DNA of 64,000 nt from Cellulomonas algicola (GTDB lineage Bacteria > Actinomycetota > Actinomycetes > Actinomycetales > Cellulomonadaceae). Under the pieces are notes generated by a model. It made no database searches and was not told where the DNA came from. It was given only the letters and a program-made list of their open reading frames with translations. Both the position numbers and the translations under genes were made by a program. Every line of letters begins with the position of its first letter. Position 1 is the stretch's first letter. This document shows positions 31,886-40,281 of this stretch, in pieces. The stretch spans positions 21,013-85,012 of the forward strand of contig NZ_BHYL01000059.1 of the NCBI RefSeq assembly GCF_003851725.1. The letters run 5' to 3'.

Positions 31886-32418
31886 GAGCGCACCTCCTCA
31901 CCCTGCTCGTCGAGGTTGCTGATTCCGGCAACGAGGCGTTGCCGCGCACGCGTCAGGCGCGAGCTCAGCGCTGTGACAGAGCATTCGAGAGCGAATGCGG
32001 CCTGTTGCGGTGTCAGGTCCTCCCACACCACGAGCGCCATCGCCTCACGCTCGCGGAACGGAAGAGCGAGAAGCACCTGCTTGACGTGGTCGTCGCCGAC
32101 CACACGGTCCGCTGGATCAGGAGGGTGCGACTCGGTCGCCATCTGTCCCGCCCACCGCAGCAACCGACCGCGGCGTACCTGGGAGCGGACGTGATGCGCC
32201 ATCACGTTGTGCGCGATCCTGAACAGCCACGCGCGCCTCACACCTTCGGCAGCGGGAGCGTCGGACCACTTACGCCACGCGATCGTGAATGTCTCGCTCA
32301 CCACGTCGTCCGCGTACATGTCGCCCACGGAGCGGCAAGCAAACCTCCGAACACTTGCTACGTGCTGGCGAAAGAACCCTTCGAAGGAGTCGACGGGCGT
32401 GCGGTCGCCGGAAGTCAC
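31882..32418 (-). CDS. ECF-type RNA polymerase sigma factor
   Basis: A sigma-70-like factor of 178 residues from the GTG at 32,418. Region 2 is SFEGFFRQHVASVRRFACRS, DDVVSETFTIAWRKWSDAP and RRAWLFRIAHNVMAHHVRSQ, the last being the -10 recognition part. Region 4 is LLALPFREREAMALVVWEDL, TPQQAAFALECSVTALSSRL, TRARQRL. A TTG at 32,436 would add six residues but has no ribosome binding site. The gene begins right after the small secreted-protein gene and overlaps the membrane regulator gene, so the three form a minus-strand operon. Confidence 0.9.
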   Translation of the reverse strand: MTSGDRTPVDSFEGFFRQHVASVRRFACRSVGDMYADDVVSETFTIAWRKWSDAPAAEGVRRAWLFRIAHNVMAHHVRSQVRRGRLLRWAGQMATESHPPDPADRVVGDDHVKQVLLALPFREREAMALVVWEDLTPQQAAFALECSVTALSSRLTRARQRLVAGISNLDEQGEEVRS

Positions 32419-32436
32419 CGCACCCCCATCACTCAA

Positions 32437-32802
32437 CTAGCACGTTGCCGTGCTGAGGATACGGAACGACGCCGCCCCGGCAGTGGTCGACGCGACCATC
32501 GCACCCGGCGCATAGCACTTCGCCGTTCCTGTGCCGCCTGTACCCGAGTACACGACAGCTGCGCGGGCCGAGCGATTCCACACCGACTTCGCCGTCGAGA
32601 CGCCGGTCGACGACACGGACGTGCTCGTTGTGCTCGCGAACGTCCCCGCGTACCCGGTGGCTCCCCAGACACAGAACGCTGCGGCTGCGCATTGCGATGT
32701 CGACGTCGGCCCGATGTCGCTCGCGACGGCGGGACCTCCTGAAGTCGAGCCGAGCAGTACGGCGGCAGCGATTGCGATGAGGCCACGATGCGATGTCTTC
32801 AC
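32437..32802 (-). CDS. Small secreted protein resembling peptidase-inhibitor family I36
   Basis: A 121-residue precursor from a GTG start (VKTSHRGLIAIAAAVLLGST, SGGPAVAS). After cleavage near residue 25 the mature protein has four cysteines (SQCAAAAFCVWG, AKCYAPG, STATC) and an FCVWGATGYAGTFA motif. An AKSVWNRSARAAVVYSGTGG segment follows. The C-x-W ... SVxN ... VxxYxG pattern is that of I36-type small beta proteins. It could act as a protease inhibitor or cell-wall-binding protein. The sigma-factor gene starts immediately after its stop. No ribosome binding site is obvious before the GTG. Confidence 0.65.
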   Translation of the reverse strand: MKTSHRGLIAIAAAVLLGSTSGGPAVASDIGPTSTSQCAAAAFCVWGATGYAGTFASTTSTSVSSTGVSTAKSVWNRSARAAVVYSGTGGTGTAKCYAPGAMVASTTAGAASFRILSTATC

Positions 32803-33068
32803 GCGTACATGATCGGGTATCAGACGAGGGCCTGTGACCAGGACTACTACTGCGACGGAACGGTTTGCCCAGTCGTGCGTGTGTCGCCAGTCGCGCTGCA
32901 GCGTGCCAGAGGTCCTCTGGGGCGAAGGTCGGCGCGACGCTCTCAACTCGTCGCACCAGTCCATCGGGAGAACCGCCTCCGAGTCGCATGGACGCTAAGG
33001 GGGTCTGCTGCACGGATGGGTGACACCTGACCTGTGGGGACGCGGTCCCCGCTGGAAGGATGTGCACC

Positions 33069-33371
33069 GTGCCCAGGCCCTATCCCATGGAGTTCCGCCG
33101 GGACGTCGTGGCGGTCGCCCGCCGTGGCGAGGCCCCGATCAAGCAGATCGCGCACGACTTCGGGATCGCCGAGTCGTGTCTGCGCAACTGGCTGCGTGAC
33201 GCGGACGTCGAGGACGGCAACCGTCCGGGCGTGACCGCCTCGGAGTCGGTCGAGCTGCGTGAGGCGCGTCGGCGGATCCGGCTGCTGGAGCAGGAGAACG
33301 AGGTGCTGCGTCGCGCAGCGGCGTATCTCTCGCAGGCGCAGCTGCCGGGAAAAGGCTCTACCCGCTCGTGA
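33069..33371 (+). CDS. IS3-family transposase OrfA (helix-turn-helix subunit)
   Basis: A 100-residue DNA-binding protein. The GTG at 33,069 has GGAAGG 9 bases upstream; an ATG at 33,060 overlaps that site. It has the classic start PYPMEFRRDVVAVARRGEA and helix-turn-helix IKQIAHDFGIAESCLRNWLR. A leucine-zipper-like helix follows (ARRRIRLLEQENEVLRRAAA). Near the end, the GGGAAAAGG string at 33,347-33,355 is a likely -1 frameshift site. Slippage there would fuse OrfA to OrfB as the active OrfAB transposase. Confidence 0.92.
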   Translation: MPRPYPMEFRRDVVAVARRGEAPIKQIAHDFGIAESCLRNWLRDADVEDGNRPGVTASESVELREARRRIRLLEQENEVLRRAAAYLSQAQLPGKGSTRS

Positions 33372-34228
33372 GTGAGCTCGCCGCCGACGGGGTGCCTGTG
33401 GCGGTGACGTGTCGGGTTCTCAAGCTCGCCAGACAGCCCTACTACCGCTGGCTCGCAGCGCCTGTCGGTGCGCGTGAGCTCAAGCAGGCGCACCTCGCGA
33501 ACGCGCTGTTTGACGCCCACTGCGACGACCCCGAGTTCGGCCACCGGCTGCTCGCCGACGAGGCGGCCCGGGCCGGTCTGGTGGCTTGCGACCGCACGGT
33601 GTGGCGGATCTGCTCGTCCAACGGCTGGTGGTCGGTGTTCGGCAAGAAGCGCCCCCGAGGTGGCAAGAAGGCCGGGCCGCCGGCGCACGACGACCTTGTG
33701 CTGCGCGTGTTCACCGCCGACGGACCGAACCGGTTGTGGCTGTGGGACATCACCGAGCACCCCACGAGCGAGGGCAAGGTCTACCTCTGCGCGATCAAGG
33801 ACGTGTTCTCCAACCGGACCGTCGGGTACTCGATCAGTGACCGCATGACGTCCCACATCGCGGTGAACGCCCTGGCCAGCGCCGTGCAACGTCGCGGTGA
33901 CGTGGCCGGGTGCATCGTTCACGGGGACCGTGGGAGCCAGTTCCGAAGCCGCAAGGTCCTGCGCGAGCTGGCCCGCCACGACCTGGTCGGGTCGATGGGC
34001 CAGGTCGCCTCCGCGGGCGACAACGCCGCGATGGAGTCGTTCTTCTCACTCCTGCAGAACAACGTCCTGAACCGGCGCCGCTGGACCACCCGCGACGAGC
34101 TGCGCCTGGCGATCATCGTCTGGATCGAACGGACCTACCACCGCCGCCGACGCCAAGCGCGACTCGGTCGCCTGACCCCCATCGAGTACGAGACCATCAA
34201 CACCCCTCAGGTCGCACTCGCCGCCTGA
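33368..34228 (+). CDS. IS3-family transposase OrfB (DDE integrase domain)
   Basis: A 286-residue catalytic subunit. An HTH_21-type region (LANALFDAHCDDPEFGHRLL) precedes the rve integrase core. Catalytic positions are D in LWLWDITEHP, D in VHGDRGSQF and E in AAMESFFSLLQ, about 35 residues apart as expected. The end, RRRRQARLGRLTPIEYE, is the standard IS3 terminus. It is probably made mainly by frameshifting from orfA: the -1 frame reads KRLYPLVSELAADG across the junction. No disruption is visible. Confidence 0.93.
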   Translation: MSELAADGVPVAVTCRVLKLARQPYYRWLAAPVGARELKQAHLANALFDAHCDDPEFGHRLLADEAARAGLVACDRTVWRICSSNGWWSVFGKKRPRGGKKAGPPAHDDLVLRVFTADGPNRLWLWDITEHPTSEGKVYLCAIKDVFSNRTVGYSISDRMTSHIAVNALASAVQRRGDVAGCIVHGDRGSQFRSRKVLRELARHDLVGSMGQVASAGDNAAMESFFSLLQNNVLNRRRWTTRDELRLAIIVWIERTYHRRRRQARLGRLTPIEYETINTPQVALAA

Positions 34229-34486
34229 GACCCGCTGTCACCTACTCGTGCAGCAGACCCCACCGCACACGGCGACCGGTTGCTCCGGGGTATCGGTCGG
34301 TTTCGGTTCCGGTGCTGGTTTCGGGAGGGCAGCTGCCGAAATGCAAGATCGCTAGAGGTCAGGCATCGGCACCACGTACGGCGACTTGCCGCGACGGCCG
34401 ATGTGGTACCTGTCGTGACCGATGCCCCCCGGCCTGGGAGCCCGGTGGTGGCGGTGGCGATGGGCCGCCCGGCGCTCCTTGCCGGG

Positions 34487-35269
34487 CTACAGCGTTACGT
34501 CTTGGTGCCCCGCCTCGGTGCCGTCGCTGAGGTACCAGGTGATGGTGAAGTTCTCCATCCTGCCGCCGGCCTTCGCGGGCACGGGCCACCAGCCGGCGAA
34601 GTAGCCGTCGGAGACGGTTGTCTCGATGACGACCCCGTCGGCCCGGGTGAGAGTGACTCGATCGACGTCAGCGCCGACGTGACCGTAGGCGGATCGCCAC
34701 CCATCGTGGCTGAGTCCACCGCTCCACTCCGCCTCGGTCGCGGATGGCTGCACCACGCCGCCCGCAGTCGCCGTGCCGCCCGAGCCGCCACCAAGATCGG
34801 CAGTGTCGGGCGTGAGGCACTCGTGCACCGATCCGACGCTTCGTCCCGAGACTTCGCTGCTCAGTAGCGTGTAGGTCCAGGCTCCACGGCGCTCAGCCAG
34901 GACGGGCTTCGCGTTCTGGACATCCAGGGCCGCGCCGCCGCTCGAATCGGCGATGAGGCGCCGGCACTCGGCTGCGCTCTGCGCAACGTCGATCCCCGTG
35001 ACGGGCTCCGGGATCGCCGTCCAGCTGGCGAAGGCCGTGGACGCACCGATCCCGGGCACCACGGCGACGGCCACGGCTAGGGCAACGGCAGCCGCGGCCG
35101 GTAGCGCGAGCGATCGCCACGCTGAACGTCGGCGATCGACGTCGACCTTCGAGTCGGCCTCGTCGGCGATGCAGGCATCGAGAAGCGCCCTCGCTGCCGA
35201 CAGGCCCTCAGTTTGGGTGGGGGCAGGAGCGAGCGCATCGAGGACGTCGTACGCGTCAGGACGGGTCAT
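34487..35269 (-). CDS. Single-pass membrane protein, partner of the second ECF sigma factor
   Basis: A 260-residue protein: cytoplasmic residues 1-50 (MTRPDAYDVLDALAPAPTQT, DEADSKVDVDRRRSAWRSLA), one helix at about 51-73 (ALPAAAAVALAVAVAVVPGI) and an external domain of about 185 residues with two cysteines (AECRRLIADSSG, HECLTPDTADL). The ATG sits in an ATGA overlap with the sigma stop, and GAGGAG lies 7 bases upstream. Position and topology point to an anti-sigma or sensor role. The cytoplasmic part has no zinc-binding anti-sigma motif. The external domain is not recognised. Confidence 0.7.
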   Translation of the reverse strand: MTRPDAYDVLDALAPAPTQTEGLSAARALLDACIADEADSKVDVDRRRSAWRSLALPAAAAVALAVAVAVVPGIGASTAFASWTAIPEPVTGIDVAQSAAECRRLIADSSGGAALDVQNAKPVLAERRGAWTYTLLSSEVSGRSVGSVHECLTPDTADLGGGSGGTATAGGVVQPSATEAEWSGGLSHDGWRSAYGHVGADVDRVTLTRADGVVIETTVSDGYFAGWWPVPAKAGGRMENFTITWYLSDGTEAGHQDVTL

Positions 35270-35850
35270 GGCCTGCTCCTCAAGGGGATCGCTGTCGGGT
35301 CGACGGAATGAGCGGCCCGCCGCTCAGAAGGCTCGTCGTCACCTGCGGACTGCGCGAGTCGCCGCCGGGCTCGTGAGAGGCGAGCTCGGAACGCCTCGGG
35401 CGAGCAGCCGGCTACGTCGGCTGCTGCTGTGGTCGACAAGCCGTCCCAGGCCGTGAGCAGCAGCGCTTCTCGGTCGCGAGCATCCAGGCCGGCCAACGCG
35501 GTCAGCACCCGCGTCCGCTCACCGGCGGCGACGTCCGCCCCTGCAGCTGGCGCGGCTAGGTGGGCAATGCGCGCGAGCTCCACTTCGACTGCACGCTTGC
35601 GGTACAGCGACCGGCGCTGGTTGGCGATGGTGTTCTTGGCCACGACGAGCAGCCAGGGCAGCGGCTCGCCAGGTACATCGGCGAGCCGGCGCCATGCGAC
35701 CAGAAAGGTCTCTGCCACCACTTCCTGAGCGGTGTGCGGATCGACGTGCCGCAGCGCGTACGCGTGAACACGTCCAGCGTTCGCCCCCCACAGCAACTCG
35801 AAGCGCTGGGCCTCGAACTGGGCGGTCCCGTCCGGGGGGTCTGTGTTCAC
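35266..35850 (-). CDS. ECF-type RNA polymerase sigma factor (second copy)
   Basis: A 194-residue sigma factor from the GTG at 35,850. Region 2: RFELLWGANAGRVHAYALRH, VVAETFLVAWRRLADVPG, PWLLVVAKNTIANQRRSLYR. Region 4: LTALAGLDARDREALLLTAW, LSTTAAADVAGCSPEAFRAR, LSRARRRL. It differs from the first ECF factor across the recognition helix, so it should use a different promoter. It forms a two-gene operon with the membrane protein downstream. No ribosome binding site is clear at the chosen start. The IS3 element separates the two sigma operons. Confidence 0.9.
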   Translation of the reverse strand: MNTDPPDGTAQFEAQRFELLWGANAGRVHAYALRHVDPHTAQEVVAETFLVAWRRLADVPGEPLPWLLVVAKNTIANQRRSLYRKRAVEVELARIAHLAAPAAGADVAAGERTRVLTALAGLDARDREALLLTAWDGLSTTAAADVAGCSPEAFRARLSRARRRLAQSAGDDEPSERRAAHSVDPTAIPLRSRP

Positions 35851-36502
35851 ACAAGGAAGTGTCCGGACCCCGCCCAGATGTGACAGGGAGGCGCGCACCA
35901 CCCTCCTGTGGGAAGCCACAAGCCGCCGGAACTGATGGCGCTCTCAACCGGTCAACGCACCATCTGTCAGCTGGACGGTAGCGCTCGGCGGGCGCCGCTG
36001 CTGGTGGCGGAGCGGAGTCCTCGTGTGCGCTCTCAAGGGCGTCCTGAACTGAGCGCGCACGACGTGGCTCGCCCGGCCGGTCCTGCTTGCCAAACGTCCG
36101 GATCATCGTCCTAGCCAAGCCCTACAACGTTGGCGGAGTGGGCACGATCTAGCGCTGCCTGGGGTGGACCGACCGGCGTGGGCGGATCCGGGGGTAAGCA
36201 GGTTTCGGTAGCGCGGCTAGAACCCACCTGAACGTCGGGCGTCCCTTTGCCCTCTTGTGGTCATCGGCCGGGTGTGGTTACTCGTGAGTCGTCCGGGGTC
36301 CCTGCCCCGCTGCACGTCATCTCCGATTGCGGCCTCGGCGGGCGGCCCCCGTGCTGGACGTGACCGAGAGGTCGCCTCGTCCCGGTGGGCGCGTCGCTCA
36401 CCGACCACAAGACCGGCACACTGCTCGCGGCGGCGTCCCGGACCCGACATGTGCCCTGCCTGGGTCCGGGACGCCATCGTTGACGCCCGCACGGACGTCC
36501 AG
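35851..36502. other. Gene-free stretch
   Basis: About 650 bases between the sigma-factor start and the DUF1508 stop. Frames on both strands lack start signals and familiar products. I see no repeat or hairpin of note. Confidence 0.45.
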
Positions 36503-36817
36503 CTACAGAACGGCGTTGCCCGCGTTGCGACGAACGTTCTCGGCGGCATCCTGTGCGGCGTTCTTGCTGGAGAACGACTCCCCGGAGGCGGCGACCTTGT
36601 CCGACGAGCGCCAGGCGCGCCATCGCCACGCGCCACCGGCGTCGGTGTAGACCTCGTAGCGGGCCGTGAACGCTCCGCTCTTGAACGCGGCTGCCGCGCG
36701 ACGGGCGTTGCTGGTCGAGTCGAACGTCTCCCCGGCCCAGGCGACGAGCCGGTTGTTGTTGGCGTAGAGCCACCAGGACGGGGCTCCGGACTGGGTGTTG
36801 GCGATCTTGAAGTACAC
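36503..36817 (-). CDS. DUF1508 (YegP-like) protein
   Basis: A 104-residue protein with AAGGAG 8 bases before the GTG start. It begins VYFKIANTQSGAPSWWLYAN and contains two copies of the DUF1508 unit. Repeat 1 is WWLYANNNRLVAWAGETFDS, and repeat 2 is WRWRAWRSSDKVAASGESFS. YegP-like proteins are small beta-alpha-beta units of unknown cellular role, often linked to stress. The protein ends AAENVRRNAGNAVL, the same as the fragment at 18,208-18,303. The membrane-protein gene with a DUF4352-like domain lies just upstream on the same strand. Confidence 0.88.
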   Translation of the reverse strand: MYFKIANTQSGAPSWWLYANNNRLVAWAGETFDSTSNARRAAAAFKSGAFTARYEVYTDAGGAWRWRAWRSSDKVAASGESFSSKNAAQDAAENVRRNAGNAVL

Positions 36818-36865
36818 GGCTGTGCTCCTTCGGTTCGGTGTTGCGGCGGTTGACGGGCTCGTGGA

Positions 36866-37516
36866 CTACAGGGCGACCTCCGTTCCGCCGGAGAACGGCG
36901 AGTCGTGCAGCTCGAGTCGGGTGAGGGTTGCGTCCGTCGGGATGTCGAAGACGACGGTCCCGGTGACGGTGTTGCCGGGGTTGATCTCGTTGAGGAACGA
37001 GTTCGAGTCCGGCAGGTAGATCGCGGCGCCGGAGTCGGCGGAGAACTGCCGGTCCTGGGCGTCGAACGCCTTCTGCGAGGACCCGTCGAAGTACTGGGCC
37101 TCGGCGCCGATGTTCGTCACCGTCATGTGCACGAGGACGAACTGGCCCTGGGCTGTCTGCCCGAACGAGTCGGTGCCGATCAGCGGCACGCCGGGCTCGA
37201 TCGCGGTGACGGTGAACTCGAACTTGCCGTCGCGCACCGGTGTGCCGATCCCGGGGGCGGCGGCCGGCTGGTCGTTGTCGACGGGCGGCTGCGTCTGCTC
37301 GTCTTCTGCGGCCGAGGTGGGGGCCGCCGGGTTGCCGGCGCCTCCGCCGGAGGTCGCGATCGAGACCACCGTCAGGGCGACCACCGCGACACCGATGCTC
37401 GTAAGGACCTTGTGCCGGGCGAACCACGAGCGCTTCGCGGCGGGCTGAGCGGTTCCAGGAACCGGGTAGGGCGCGGTGGGTGCTGGCTGGTGTTCGGGGA
37501 GTGTGGGGTCGGACAT
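36866..37516 (-). CDS. Membrane-anchored DUF4352-type immunoglobulin-like protein
   Basis: A 216-residue protein with AAGGAG before the ATG at 37,516. It has a Pro-rich cytoplasmic start (MSDPTLPEHQPAPTAPYPVP), one helix (LTSIGVAVVALTVVSIATSG) and an acidic, Pro-rich linker. The C-terminal domain matches the DUF4352 pattern: VRDGKFEFTVTAIEPGV, QGQFVLVHMTVTNIGAEAQY and a final FDIPTDATLTRLELHDS. These domains are telokin-like beta sandwiches exposed outside the cell. The downstream DUF1508 gene may be cotranscribed. Function of the family is unknown. Confidence 0.83.
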   Translation of the reverse strand: MSDPTLPEHQPAPTAPYPVPGTAQPAAKRSWFARHKVLTSIGVAVVALTVVSIATSGGGAGNPAAPTSAAEDEQTQPPVDNDQPAAAPGIGTPVRDGKFEFTVTAIEPGVPLIGTDSFGQTAQGQFVLVHMTVTNIGAEAQYFDGSSQKAFDAQDRQFSADSGAAIYLPDSNSFLNEINPGNTVTGTVVFDIPTDATLTRLELHDSPFSGGTEVAL

Positions 37517-37697
37517 CGTGGGCTCCTTGTCGGTGCAACTGGGCTTTGGTGATGTCTCAGAACCTTGCTCGTGGGTACTGGGGGGACGCGTCGGCGAACC
37601 GGTCAGACCTGCGGTGCCCGATCGGGTACGTGTGCCCGTCTCAGAGGTGACCGGTCGGCCGAAGAGGCTGGCGTCGAGAGGTCCGTACCCTGGCGCC

Positions 37698-38972
37698 ATG
37701 TCCTACGCGCCGCCGCCCTACGGCCAGCCGCCGCCGGCCGCGGTTCGTGCCCACCGGGCACACCCGGGAAGCCCGGGAACCGGTCGCGGTCGGGGGTCGA
37801 GGGCAGGCACGGTGGGAGCCGTCACACTCGCCGCGTTCAGCTCGATGGTGGCTGTCTCCTTCAACGCCCAGGCCCGCGCGGAGCCGGGGACGCTGCACCC
37901 CGTCGACGGGATCGCGATGCTGGTCGGCCTGACCGCAGCAGGGTTCCTTGTCGCGCGGCGCAGATGGCCCGTGCCCCTCACGCTCGCGGCCGCGGCGTCG
38001 GCGGTAGTTCTCCCGTTGGATACCGTCACGGCGCTGATCGCTCTGCCGTGGGTGTTCGCGACGGCGGCGCGTCGAGTGGCGTGGTGGTGCACCGGCGCGG
38101 TCGCAGTCGCGACGGCGATCGCCCTATGGCGTGACGGGTCGCGCGACCCGGCCGACATGGTGCTGTCGACAAGGAACGTGGAGACCGGTCAGCTCACCAG
38201 CTTCAACACGGTCGGGCTGATCCTCGTGGGGCTGGTGTGCGTGGGAGCTGCCGTGGCGGCCGGGCTCGTGCGGTCGTCAGGCGTGCTGGCGCGGCAGGCC
38301 GTCGCGGCATACGAGGGGCAGAGCGCACAGGTCGAGACGTTGCACGACCGGATGACACGGCAGGAGGAACGTGAGCTGATCGCCCGCGAGGTCCACGACA
38401 CGGTGGCGCACCACATCTCGCGCATCTCTTTGCAGGCCTCCGCACTCGAGGTGCAGAACGGGGCGACCAGCGACGACGTGAAGGCCGCCGCCCAGCAGCG
38501 CTCGTCAGCCCAGCAGGCGATCGCCGAGATGCGTGGGCTGATCACGACGCTCCGCACCGGGGACGACGCGTCGATGGCAGGCACCACGCTCGACGACCTG
38601 GCGACACTGCTTGACGGTGCACGCAGGCAAGGCCGGTGGGTCACCAGCTCGGTGTTCGTCACCGACGCTCACACCGCACCGCCCGCCCTGACACGTGCGA
38701 CGTTCCGCATCGTCCAGGAGGGCCTGACGAACGCGCTTAAGCACGCGCCCGGAGAGCCGGTCGAGGTGACGATCCGAGCCGGCTCGATGACCGGCGTCGA
38801 CGTGCGCATCATCAATCCGATGCCCGCGACGGCTCCGGTCGGGGTAGTCGGTACCGGTTCAGGACTGACCGGCATGAGGGAACGTGCCGCGCTTCTCGGC
38901 GGAACCGTCGTCACCCGCATCGACGGCGGATGGCACGTCCTCGAGGCACACCTGCCGTGGGTGTCGCCGTAG
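37698..38972 (+). CDS. Sensor histidine kinase (HisKA_3 / NarL-partner type)
   Basis: A 424-residue kinase from the ATG at 37,698. The N-terminus is Pro-rich. Membrane helices lie at about 40-55, 71-86, 92-120, 130-145 and 172-190. The dimerisation/phosphoacceptor helix is ELIAREVHDTVAHHISRISL, with His at residue 233. The ATPase part contains FRIVQEGLTNALKHAPGEPV (N-box) and TGSGLTGMRERAALLGG (G-box), ending in a strand. It faces the same way as the LuxR-type regulator gene 18 bases downstream, its expected partner. The signal is unknown; the lack of a large external domain suggests membrane sensing. Confidence 0.93.
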   Translation: MSYAPPPYGQPPPAAVRAHRAHPGSPGTGRGRGSRAGTVGAVTLAAFSSMVAVSFNAQARAEPGTLHPVDGIAMLVGLTAAGFLVARRRWPVPLTLAAAASAVVLPLDTVTALIALPWVFATAARRVAWWCTGAVAVATAIALWRDGSRDPADMVLSTRNVETGQLTSFNTVGLILVGLVCVGAAVAAGLVRSSGVLARQAVAAYEGQSAQVETLHDRMTRQEERELIAREVHDTVAHHISRISLQASALEVQNGATSDDVKAAAQQRSSAQQAIAEMRGLITTLRTGDDASMAGTTLDDLATLLDGARRQGRWVTSSVFVTDAHTAPPALTRATFRIVQEGLTNALKHAPGEPVEVTIRAGSMTGVDVRIINPMPATAPVGVVGTGSGLTGMRERAALLGGTVVTRIDGGWHVLEAHLPWVSP

Positions 38973-38990
38973 CCCGACTACCATCGGCCC

Positions 38991-39653
38991 GTGGTCCGGG
39001 TCTTGGTCGTCGACGACGACGCGTTCGTGCGCAACTTGCTCACGACGATCCTGACAGCCCAAGACATCGACGTCGTCGGGCACGCCACGGACGGTGACGA
39101 GGTTGTCGCCGCCGTTCTCGCTCACCGCCCCGACGTCGTCCTGATGGACCTTCACATGCGACGCATGTCTGGCCTCGAGGCCATCGCAGCGGTCAACCAG
39201 CTCCCTACGCCTCCCGCGGTCATCGCAGTGACCTCGTTCGGAACCGACGACACGGTTCTGGCGGCCGTCCGGGCCGGGGCTGCCGGGTTCCTCTCCAAGG
39301 ATGATGACCCGGGACCGATCGCTGACGCGGTCCGCAAGGTCGCCGCTGGTGACGGCGCCCTCGACCACGCCGCGGCGGGAAGCGTGCTACGCCATGTGGC
39401 CGCGACCTCACACAACGACCGCACCACCGAGGCACGAGCTCAGCTCGCAGTGCTCACCGCAGCCGAGTTGGAGACGGCAACCTTCGTGCCGAGCGGCATG
39501 TCGAACCAGGCGATCGCGCAGCGCACGTTCCGCTCCGAGTCGACCGTGAAGGCGCAACTGAGCAGCGCGATGAGCAAGCTCGGAGTGACCAGCCGTGCCC
39601 AGCTCGCCGTCCTGATCGACCGTGCAGGACTTACTGCCGCAGACACCGACTAG
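38991..39653 (+). CDS. NarL/LuxR-type response regulator
   Basis: A 220-residue regulator from a GTG start. Receiver: VRVLVVDDDAFVRNLLTTIL, phosphoacceptor Asp in PDVVLMDLHM and conserved Lys in GAAGFLSKDDDP. The C-terminal helix-turn-helix is LTAAELETATFVPSGMSNQA, IAQRTFRSESTVKAQLSSAM, SKLGVTSRAQLAV. The first DNA-binding helix departs from the usual LTPREREVL pattern, so its target sites may be unusual. It is cotranscribed with the kinase and may control the surface-protein genes that follow. Confidence 0.92.
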   Translation: MVRVLVVDDDAFVRNLLTTILTAQDIDVVGHATDGDEVVAAVLAHRPDVVLMDLHMRRMSGLEAIAAVNQLPTPPAVIAVTSFGTDDTVLAAVRAGAAGFLSKDDDPGPIADAVRKVAAGDGALDHAAAGSVLRHVAATSHNDRTTEARAQLAVLTAAELETATFVPSGMSNQAIAQRTFRSESTVKAQLSSAMSKLGVTSRAQLAVLIDRAGLTAADTD

Positions 39654-39745
39654 CACCGACTCTCGCACCGCACGTGTCGGTGGCGTGACCAGCGTCATCA
39701 CCCGTCGACGTTCAGGCTCACCCGTCAGCGGCCGATGAGTCGGGC

Positions 39746-40189
39746 ATGACCGCACGTCCCGCACGGTTTTGGCTCGTCTCGCTGACCGCTGCCGCTGCCG
39801 CGTCCGTTTCCGCCTGCACGACGACGACCGCTCCGGCTGACCCCACCCCGCCACCCGTAACGGTCACTGTCACCGCCCCGGCACCTGAGGCCACACCCAC
39901 ACCGCCGGCCGAGACTGCGCCTACCGACGCCGCGCCCGCTCCCGCCCCCGCGCACGAGACGTTCACCATGCCGGCGCTCATCGGGGTCAACCTGCAACTC
40001 GCGCAGGACCAGCTTCAGGCGCTCGGGTCCTTCGTGCTCGACCAGACAGACGCCAGCACTCTCGGGCGGGTGCAGGTCCTGGACTCGAACTGGCAGGTCT
40101 GCGGTCAAGACCCCGCGGCAGGGACGGTCGTGCCGGTCGAGACGGTCGTGGTGCTGGCATCCGTGAAGCTCGACGAGGTGTGCCCGTAG
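39746..40189 (+). CDS. Lipoprotein with a PASTA-like domain
   Basis: A 147-residue precursor. The lipoprotein signal FWLVSLTAAAAASVSAC ends in a lipobox. A Thr/Pro/Ala linker of about 45 residues follows, then a PASTA-type domain: FTMPALIGVNLQLAQDQLQA, RVQVLDSNWQVCGQDPAAGT, VVPVETVVVLASVKLDEVC. PASTA domains bind peptidoglycan fragments or beta-lactams. Two late cysteines could pair. It lies 92 bases after the response-regulator gene and may be in its regulon. Confidence 0.85.
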   Translation: MTARPARFWLVSLTAAAAASVSACTTTTAPADPTPPPVTVTVTAPAPEATPTPPAETAPTDAAPAPAPAHETFTMPALIGVNLQLAQDQLQALGSFVLDQTDASTLGRVQVLDSNWQVCGQDPAAGTVVPVETVVVLASVKLDEVCP

Positions 40190-40281
40190 CCGCGCCCGGA
40201 GACGGATACGACCGAGGTCCGTACCGGATCGGTTCAGGCGACACCGCATCGCCCCTACCAGCTGACTCGCAAGGAGACGTC

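Larger units (their letters stand above)
32999..34262 (+). mobile_element. IS3-family insertion sequence, apparently complete
   Basis: About 1,264 bases bounded by imperfect inverted repeats: the left end begins GGGGGTCTGCTGCACGGATG, and the complement of the right end begins TGGGGTCTGCTGCACGAGTA. Both continue GGTGACA. Inside are orfA and orfB in the overlapping IS3 arrangement with a frameshift window. No target-site duplication is visible in the flanking bases. All DDE residues look present, so the element may still be mobile. Confidence 0.88.

Noticed and set aside
32990..34270. Target-site duplication around the IS3 element
   Set aside because: The 3-5 bases on either side of the inverted repeats differ, so no duplication can be claimed.
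36261..37538. A 425-codon minus-strand frame over the DUF1508 and DUF4352 genes
   Set aside because: It is Arg-rich and out of frame with two genes that have proper starts and recognisable domains.
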